Below, piece after piece: positions 58,977 to 64,000 of a DNA stretch of 64,000 bases. Where the stretch lies: positions 40,727 to 104,726 of the IMG/VR virus record IMGVR_UViG_3300025133_000043. One strand, written 5' to 3'. This DNA comes from a virus. The number at the start of each line of letters is the position of its first letter. Positions within the stretch are counted from its first letter, which is position 1. The notes beneath the pieces were generated by a model that saw nothing but the letters and a program-made list of their open reading frames with translations, had not been told where the DNA came from and ran no database searches. Both the position numbers and the translations under genes were made by a program.

Positions 58977-60695
58977 GCCCACAACATAGCTGAGGAGGAC
59001 GAAGGGAACCTCGAGCTGACTCCCCTGGAGTTCACCGAGCTCGCCATCCGTCACAAGGGAGAGCCCATCGAGCTCCTCAGGCGGCCGTGGCTCGACGAGA
59101 TCTACGACCTGCCGGCGACGCCGATCGAGCGGCTGAACGAACTCACCGACCACATGGAGGAGGTCTACCGGCGGAACCTGCTGCTGATGTTCGGCCGGCA
59201 GTCGGAGAAGAGCACGACCCTGGGCAACCTGCTCATCGCGCTCTGCAACCTGATCCCGTTCCTCCGGGCCCTCTACGTCAGCGCCTCCGACACGCAGATG
59301 CGGGAGTTCAGCGACGAGCGGCTCCGGGCTGTGATCGCTACGTCCCCCATCCTGCAGCGTATGGTCGGCGTCGGCCTGAAGGGACACCTACAGACGCAGA
59401 ACGTCCAGACGAAGCGGTGGGTCACCGAGGCGAAGATCGCCCTCCGCGCCGCCTACCGGAACGCAGACCGTGTCCGCGGTATCGCCTCAGACCTCCTGGC
59501 TATCGACGAGATCCAGGACATCATCATCGACATCCTGCCGGTCATCGAGGAGGTCCTCTTCCGTTCGGAGCTCGCCGGCGGACCTCTCTCCATCTACGCT
59601 GGCACGCCGAAGACCTTCGACAACGCCCTCGAGTTCTACTGGAGCAGGCACTCCACCCAGAACGAGTGGATGACCAAGTGCGGCTGCGGGAAGTGGGCGG
59701 TCATCGACGAGGACCACATCGGTCCCACCGGCCTGAAGTGCAAGGAGTGCTCCAAGGAGATCAACCCGGTCGACGGCCTGTCTCAGTGGGTACGTCTGGG
59801 GTCTGAGAACGCGGAGTGGGAGGGCTTCCACCTCTGCCAGCCCATCGTGGTCTACTCCTACCGCCACCAGCCCGACATCTTTAACCGGATGTGGCAGGGG
59901 CTGCTGCTCAAGCACAAGCGGTACCCGCGCCAGAAGTGGATGAACGAGGTCATGGGGCGCAGCTACGACGCTGGCCTCAAGCCTGTGACCCTGCAGGAGG
60001 TCCGGGACTGCTGCGTCCAGGACTACGAGATGATCGACAGCCCTGCCAAGGGCATGAAGCAGAGCTTCTCCTGGGCGGGCATCGACTGGGGTACTGGCGA
60101 CCAGAGCTACTCCGTGATCTCGATCTGGAACTACGACAGCCGAGGCAGGTTCCGGTGCATCTTCGCCAAGCGCTACGAGGGCCGAGAGACCGACCCTGAC
60201 TACGTGGTCGAGGACATGATCATGTGGATCCGAGTCTTCGGTGTGAACCGCATCGGGGCTGACTGGGGCTTCGGCTTCCACACCAACCGGATCATGCAGA
60301 AGAAGCTGGGCGCCCAGCGGATCATCCAGTACCAGTACGTCGGCCGCCTCAAGGAGAAGGTGAAGTGGGACAAGCAGGGGAACAAGTTCATCTGCCACCG
60401 CTCCCGCGTCATGCAGGACTTCTTCTCCTTGATCAAGCGGGGGCCGAAGTCGGGAGGCATCGCCTTCTTCAACTGGGAGCAGTTCGAGACCTTCGCCCGA
60501 GACATCCTGGCGATCTACTCCGAGTACAGCGACAAGGCTCGGGAGATCATCTTCAACCATCCGCCTGGCACCCCTGACGACTTCATGCACACCGGGGTCC
60601 TGGCCCTCCTGGTCAGCCAGTTCGATCACCAGCGTCCGGACCTCCACGCCCCCGGCACCGGCAAGAAGTTCAAGCACCGCAACGCACGCCGGTAG
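58968..60695 (+). CDS. Terminase large subunit (DNA packaging motor)
   Basis: The protein has 575 aa and starts at GTG 58968. The ATPase domain has Walker A GRQSEKST (76-83), where Glu replaces the usual Gly before the Lys, and Walker B LLAIDE (D180, E181). A zinc ribbon (C238-x-C240 ... C258-x2-C261) sits between ATPase and nuclease domains. The nuclease domain shows AGIDWGTG (D373), GADWGFG (D432) and GTPDDFMH (D537/D538), the RNase H-like acidic set. It pumps DNA into the prohead and cuts it. A clear bidirectional terminator follows. Glu at this P-loop position is seen in some large-phage terminases, to my recollection; that cannot be checked here. Confidence 0.9.
   Translation: MQHAHNIAEEDEGNLELTPLEFTELAIRHKGEPIELLRRPWLDEIYDLPATPIERLNELTDHMEEVYRRNLLLMFGRQSEKSTTLGNLLIALCNLIPFLRALYVSASDTQMREFSDERLRAVIATSPILQRMVGVGLKGHLQTQNVQTKRWVTEAKIALRAAYRNADRVRGIASDLLAIDEIQDIIIDILPVIEEVLFRSELAGGPLSIYAGTPKTFDNALEFYWSRHSTQNEWMTKCGCGKWAVIDEDHIGPTGLKCKECSKEINPVDGLSQWVRLGSENAEWEGFHLCQPIVVYSYRHQPDIFNRMWQGLLLKHKRYPRQKWMNEVMGRSYDAGLKPVTLQEVRDCCVQDYEMIDSPAKGMKQSFSWAGIDWGTGDQSYSVISIWNYDSRGRFRCIFAKRYEGRETDPDYVVEDMIMWIRVFGVNRIGADWGFGFHTNRIMQKKLGAQRIIQYQYVGRLKEKVKWDKQGNKFICHRSRVMQDFFSLIKRGPKSGGIAFFNWEQFETFARDILAIYSEYSDKAREIIFNHPPGTPDDFMHTGVLALLVSQFDHQRPDLHAPGTGKKFKHRNARR
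58983..58988 (-). promoter_or_regulatory. Putative leaderless -10 box (TATGTT on minus strand)
   Basis: On the minus strand TATGTT is followed by 6 nt and then the ATG at 58976-58974, the same TANNNT-N6-ATG geometry as at 2731 and 62305. No strong -35 is visible. Confidence 0.4.
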
Positions 60696-60716
60696 GATCT
60701 ACAGGCAAGCACAGAG

Positions 60717-60752
60717 CCCAGGGTCCCCTGCCCCCGAGGGGGCAGGTCTGGG
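60717..60752. terminator. Bidirectional terminator between terminase and TM-protein genes
   Basis: CCTGCCCC (60727-60734) and GGGGCAGG (60739-60746) form an 8-bp stem with a 4-nt CGAG loop, extended by CCCAG/CTGGG flanks. It lies between convergent genes, 22 nt after the terminase stop. No T-tract is evident. Confidence 0.7.
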
Positions 60753-60763
60753 TTGTGCGGCTG

Positions 60764-61108
60764 CTACATGGCCTGCAGGTGCGCGCCCTCGCCGCTGCCG
60801 GCGGTCTCGGTCGCGTCGCCCAGGGCCCACTGGACACCCAGGGTGCCCAGGACGCCCACCACGATGGCGGCGCCGGCGACGGCCGCGACGACCAGCCAGA
60901 ACTTCTCACCTCGCTTCATGACCTTGATGGTCTTGTCGTCGAGGCGGATGATCTGACCGTCCTTCAGGTCGGAGGCCTTCTTGTACTCGACGAGGCCGAG
61001 CTCGGAGAGGACGGCCTCGGCCTTCTTGTCCGAGAGCTCGCTCATGTCGATGGACACCGACTCGTTGTCGGTGCCCATGGTGAACTTGCGAAAGCTGATG
61101 GTGCTCAT
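60764..61108 (-). other. In-frame internal start giving a 114-aa C-terminal product
   Basis: ATG 61106-61108 lies in frame within the gene above, preceded by AAGGAGGG at about 9 nt, as good as the gene's own ribosome site. The short form keeps the C-terminal TM segment and loses the N-terminal hydrophobic part and linker. Two products from one gene are typical of phage holin/antiholin and scaffold/protease pairs. This is a prediction from the ribosome-site pattern. Confidence 0.4.
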
Positions 61109-61438
61109 GTTGTCGTTTCCCTCCTTCGGGATCTTGCTGCTGTTGTTGGGGGTGTTGTTGGGGGTGAAGACGGACCGCAGGTTCTCCCGCGTCAGTTCGA
61201 TCATCTGCTGCTGGTCGATGGCGTCGCCGCCCTGGGACACGTAGGCCTTCGCCTTCTTGTCCCAGGTGACGGGCACCATCGCCGACAGCAGAGTCAACAG
61301 CTTCGCCATGACGTCCCGGATGCTCACGCTCCGGATGTCGCGGAGCAGGTGTCCCTGTTCCTTGATGAGCTTGTTGGACTCGACGATCGACTGGTCGAGG
61401 AGCGCCTGCGAACCACCCTGCGGGTCGCTGTCAGACAC
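60764..61438 (-). CDS. Membrane-anchored protein with probable internal start
   Basis: The full frame gives 224 aa from GTG 61436-61438 behind a perfect AAGGAGG (6 nt spacer). Residues 43-59 are moderately hydrophobic (VMAKLLTLLSAMVPVTW). An Asn/Pro-rich linker follows (residues 91-110), then a soluble domain. A strong TM segment spans about residues 181-206 (FWLVVAAVAGAAIVVG). Holin-like or DNA-anchoring functions can be imagined, but nothing is diagnostic. Confidence 0.7.
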   Translation of the reverse strand: MSDSDPQGGSQALLDQSIVESNKLIKEQGHLLRDIRSVSIRDVMAKLLTLLSAMVPVTWDKKAKAYVSQGGDAIDQQQMIELTRENLRSVFTPNNTPNNSSKIPKEGNDNMSTISFRKFTMGTDNESVSIDMSELSDKKAEAVLSELGLVEYKKASDLKDGQIIRLDDKTIKVMKRGEKFWLVVAAVAGAAIVVGVLGTLGVQWALGDATETAGSGEGAHLQAM

Positions 61439-61546
61439 TCGGTCCTCCTTGATGAACTTCGGATCACTCTCTTTTGAGGGCTCTCTTTCGGCTCAACTGC
61501 TTATGGAGGAAACCGTTTGCGATTTTCACTATTTAGCAGGTTCTAC

Positions 61547-62239
61547 CTACAATCCCGCGATGTACCTGCCGACCTGATCAGAGATGAAGTCCGGCTGCTC
61601 TCCGAGGTGCTGGTAGAGCGCCCTGGCGGACTCCGTGAAGGGGCTGGTCTCGATCTTCATGTTGATCTCGACCAAGGCCAGGATGATCTTCCGTGCACGC
61701 AGCAGTCTGTCTCGAATCGCCTGCATCCCGGCGCTCGGGTACTGGTCGTGACCCTCGAGGTAGGACACCATCCGGCGTGCCAGGTCGAAGAAGGGGAGCA
61801 TGGCGGCCGGTCCTCGGAGCCTGAGCATGGACTCGAGCTCCTCCTCCCTGAAACTGAACAGCTCCTCGGTGTACTCCATCACTCGGGTGACCGGCCAGCC
61901 GGGTTCGCCGAGGTCATCCAGGGTCGCCTGGTAGAGCAGACGCAGCTCAGCGTCGCCGCGCACCTCTCCACTGGCACCGAAGCCCAGACCTCGCTGGAGG
62001 ATCTTGACCTTCTTCTCCATCTGATCCATGCGGAGCTGTAGGTTCACCACCTCTTGCATGGTGGGGACCCGTACCAGGGACCGATCTCGGTAGAGGATCT
62101 CCACGTCTTCTCGGGGGATCCAAACCTTCCCGTGTTCCTTGACGCGGCGGAGCTTCCTGGCTTTGATGTACTTGTCCACCTGACGCGTGGACACCCCCAG
62201 GATACGTCCTGTCTTCGCCTTGTCGTAGAAGCCTTCCAT
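61547..62239 (-). CDS. MerR/excisionase-like HTH regulator with coiled coil
   Basis: The protein has 230 aa from ATG 62237-62239. A GTG 20 codons upstream is possible but would reach into the divergent promoter zone. Residues 5-48 form a MerR/HTH_17-like winged helix (AKTGRILGVSTRQVDKYIK, then VWIPREDVEIL). About 60-80 are coiled coil (NLQLRMDQMEKKVKIL), probably a dimer interface. The C-terminal 140 residues are an all-helical domain of unknown role (RVMEYTEELFSFREEELE). It is probably a regulator of the neighbouring divergent genes. Confidence 0.7.
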   Translation of the reverse strand: MEGFYDKAKTGRILGVSTRQVDKYIKARKLRRVKEHGKVWIPREDVEILYRDRSLVRVPTMQEVVNLQLRMDQMEKKVKILQRGLGFGASGEVRGDAELRLLYQATLDDLGEPGWPVTRVMEYTEELFSFREEELESMLRLRGPAAMLPFFDLARRMVSYLEGHDQYPSAGMQAIRDRLLRARKIILALVEINMKIETSPFTESARALYQHLGEQPDFISDQVGRYIAGL

Positions 62240-62280
62240 CGGCGCACCATAACCGATCGTCGGTTCCGGATGAGGTGAGG

Positions 62281-62310
62281 TTGACGTTCGATCTCTCACA
62301 GGAGTAGATT
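62281..62310 (+). promoter_or_regulatory. Sigma70-type leaderless promoter TTGACG-N18-TAGATT
   Basis: TTGACG (62281-62286), an 18-nt spacer and TAGATT (62305-62310) form the best consensus promoter in the window, and the -10 box ends exactly 6 nt before the ATG at 62317. The transcript would start at the start codon. It lies in the divergent gap opposite the HTH gene. Its host-like form suggests recognition by the host polymerase. Confidence 0.65.
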
Positions 62311-62316
62311 CGCTCC

Positions 62317-63177
62317 ATGCTGCAAGACCTCATCAAGACCGCGTATGCCCGAGGTGGGGAATCCTCCGAGAGGATCACCAGCTTGGGGCGGCGAGCTGCT
62401 CAGCGGTTCATCGACTCCGACGACAGGAACCTCACCGCGGCCGTGAGCTCGGTGGTGGGCGAGGAGGGTGATCTCTCCCGTGCACAGATCGAGCGGGTCT
62501 CGGAGGCCGCGAACCAGCAGGCCTGGAAGTCCCTGTTCGTGGAGGGCGGGAGCGAGTCCGGTGTCGACTTCGAGCCGGCCGACGCATCCGACGTCCTCTC
62601 AGAGGTCGCTCCGTCGGCTCCCGAGGTCTCGGAGATCAACACCGACTACCACCGAGAGCCAGCCCTCCCAGCCTCTGGGATGGACCAGCTCCTGTCGGCC
62701 TTCGACGCAGAGCCCGGACCTGACATCGCCCGGCTCAACCCGGCTGCCGACGCGGAGGCTGTGCACGAGAAGGTCTCCCATGCTCGGAACTTCGCCCAGT
62801 CCGCGATGGACAACGCCTACCTGGGTCTCAACCAGCAGGCGGAAGAGGTCTACGTCCTGATCAAGACCGCCATGGCGGAGGAGACTCCCTTCGAGCTGGT
62901 CTGTCGGGCCGTCGCCCATGCCTGTGAGGATCCGGCCTTCGCCGCTGACGTCCTGAAGGTGGCCTCGGCCCGCATGTCCCAGGACGGCACCAAGGTCTGC
63001 ATGGACAAGGTCGCCCACGCCGTCGCGATCAACGACGAACACCCCCTGGTGATCCAGACCGCGCTCCTGGAGAAGCAGGCCCAGGCCTACGTCCGATCCT
63101 CCCAGGCCCATGAGGTCCTGGTGGGTCAGAGCAAGAAGACCATGGGGTACATCCGAGACAAGCTGCGAGGGGTCTGA
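62317..63177 (+). CDS. Tagged virion-type protein (MLQDLIKTA)
   Basis: The protein has 286 aa. The start reads MLQDLIKTA, a short form of the tag, and further K-x-A sites follow (LIKTAMA, LKVASA, MDKVAHA, LEKQAQA). Residues 50-75 contain LSRAQIERVSEAANQQAW, a helix also typical of head-gene-adjacent phage proteins. The rest is helical. The gene has its own strong promoter. Function is unknown; a head-associated role is inferred. Confidence 0.7.
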   Translation: MLQDLIKTAYARGGESSERITSLGRRAAQRFIDSDDRNLTAAVSSVVGEEGDLSRAQIERVSEAANQQAWKSLFVEGGSESGVDFEPADASDVLSEVAPSAPEVSEINTDYHREPALPASGMDQLLSAFDAEPGPDIARLNPAADAEAVHEKVSHARNFAQSAMDNAYLGLNQQAEEVYVLIKTAMAEETPFELVCRAVAHACEDPAFAADVLKVASARMSQDGTKVCMDKVAHAVAINDEHPLVIQTALLEKQAQAYVRSSQAHEVLVGQSKKTMGYIRDKLRGV

Positions 63178-64000
63178 TGGACTTCGGCTTCGCTGGAGAG
63201 GCTACCCCGAGGGCCAAGGCCTACACCCAGTGGCTCGACGACGGGGCGAAGCTCCGGAACCGGGTGATCGACACCGCGGGTCACCATGCTGGGAAGCCCT
63301 TCCGTGCTGTCGGGAGGGGCGTCGGCTACGGGCTCGGAGGCGCCGCCAAGGTGACCGGAAGGTTGGCCGCCGGCGCCGGCAAGGCCATGGTCGGTATCGC
63401 CGCCCGAGCTCCCCTCGCCACCGGTCTGGGGATCGCCTCTCTGGGGATGATCCCCAGTCAGTTGGGAGGTCCCGCCAGCGCTGCCAAGCGGCAGGCCTCC
63501 GCTGCGATGGGCCGACAGGCGCAACACTTCATGAAGGCAAGCCACGTGAACACCATCTCCCCGGAAGATCTCCGGACCCATCTCGCGGTCTGCGCCCAGC
63601 TGGAGAAGCAGGCTTCTCGGAAGCTCCGACCCTTGGATCAGATCTACAGACGGTTCGACCAGGCTGCGCGGAATGGGGGATCGGGATTCAAGAGGGTCGT
63701 CGATCACGCCGCCGACGCGGCAGGTGATGCGTCCGAAGCTGCTGCCAAGGGTGGGAAGGAGGCTCGCAAGTCTCTGGGGGATCAGCGCATCGGTGGCAAG
63801 GACGGCTACCGCTACCGCGACCTCGTAGGTGCCGGCCTCCTCCTGGGAGGAGGCGCTGCCGTCGCCGGTCTTGGTGGCGACATGGTCGGCAAGGGCATGG
63901 GGGAAGCCGGGGACCTGGTGCACCGCATGGGCAGGAACCGGCACTACAACGCCATGATCAAGGCCGACCCGGAGCTCAAGCAGTACAATCCCGCCGAGGT
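63177..64000 (+). CDS. Glycine-rich membrane-type structural protein (3' cut by window)
   Basis: ATG 63177 overlaps the previous stop (TGATG), and the frame stays open for 274 codons to the window end. The N-terminal part has Gly/Ala-rich zipper segments (GVGYGLGGAAKVTGRLAAG; IAARAPLATGLGIASLG). A QLEKQASRK site and an HFMKAS site match the K-x-A pattern, and a second apolar patch lies late (LVGAGLLLGGGAAVAGLG). It looks like the tagged membrane-type proteins of 40-42 kb but larger. Function is unknown. Confidence 0.7.
   Translation, partial: MDFGFAGEATPRAKAYTQWLDDGAKLRNRVIDTAGHHAGKPFRAVGRGVGYGLGGAAKVTGRLAAGAGKAMVGIAARAPLATGLGIASLGMIPSQLGGPASAAKRQASAAMGRQAQHFMKASHVNTISPEDLRTHLAVCAQLEKQASRKLRPLDQIYRRFDQAARNGGSGFKRVVDHAADAAGDASEAAAKGGKEARKSLGDQRIGGKDGYRYRDLVGAGLLLGGGAAVAGLGGDMVGKGMGEAGDLVHRMGRNRHYNAMIKADPELKQYNPAE

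Noticed and set aside
1-64000. tRNA, rRNA, CRISPR array, insertion sequence or integrase
   Set aside because: No cloverleaf-like, array-like, terminal-repeat or recombinase signal was noticed on reading either strand. A tRNA scan would be needed to exclude a diverged tRNA.

Overview
This window is a stretch of a large, GC-rich tailed-phage (myovirus-type) genome or prophage. The evidence is a contractile-tail baseplate cluster with a J-like wedge protein, tail-fibre-like proteins, a VgrG/gp5-type spike, a portal protein, a terminase large subunit and a complete phage replication and recombination set. No cellular housekeeping operon, rRNA or tRNA is visible. No major capsid, sheath, tube or tape-measure gene is recognised, so the genome must extend well beyond the window. 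Several transcription units begin with a TANNNT box 6-7 nt before ATG, and GTG starts are common. Both fit a high-GC host that tolerates leaderless mRNAs, such as an actinobacterium; this is an inference only.

Layout. (1) 1-21.2 kb, plus strand: baseplate and tail-fibre genes, mostly joined by TGATG or GTGA overlaps. They include a 1,588-aa multi-module protein, a baseplate J-like protein, paralogous fibre proteins and a P-loop kinase-like protein. One small zinc-ribbon gene runs the other way at 10.8 kb. A perfect 11-bp GC hairpin at 21.19 kb separates this block from the next. (2) 38.9-21.2 kb, minus strand: regulators (RHH, XRE), an SF2 helicase, family-4 uracil-DNA glycosylase, a DnaB-like helicase, DnaG-like primase, a multi-zinc-ribbon protein, family-A DNA polymerase, RecA, a Hjc-like nuclease, a tandem Cas4-like nuclease and a RusA-like resolvase. 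(3) 39.0-60.7 kb, plus strand: head/virion genes, including several small membrane-type proteins with a shared N-terminal tag, an HEXXH membrane protein, a portal with an inserted zinc ribbon, the RNA polymerase, the tail spike and the terminase. Small minus-strand islands sit at 44.2-44.4 and 58.5-59.0 kb. (4) 60.7-62.2 kb, minus strand: a TM protein with a probable internal start and a MerR/excisionase-like regulator. (5) 62.3-64 kb, plus strand: two more tagged structural-type proteins, the last cut by the window end.

The standout feature is a 2,060-aa protein at 44.5-50.7 kb. It is a cellular-type multisubunit RNA polymerase with beta and beta-prime fused in one chain, in that order. It keeps the active-site NADFDGD motif, the trigger loop, the beta GRHGNKG element and the second beta-prime zinc site, but it lacks the first beta-prime zinc domain and the usual sigma-binding coiled coil. 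It lies between portal and spike genes, so it may be a virion polymerase. The second cross-cutting signal is a short motif of the form F-x-x-E-[LIM]-x-K-[IVL]-[AG] at the N-terminus of at least five structural-type proteins, with related K-x-A sites repeated inside others. The third is a roughly 50-residue beta module reused across most of the baseplate proteins.
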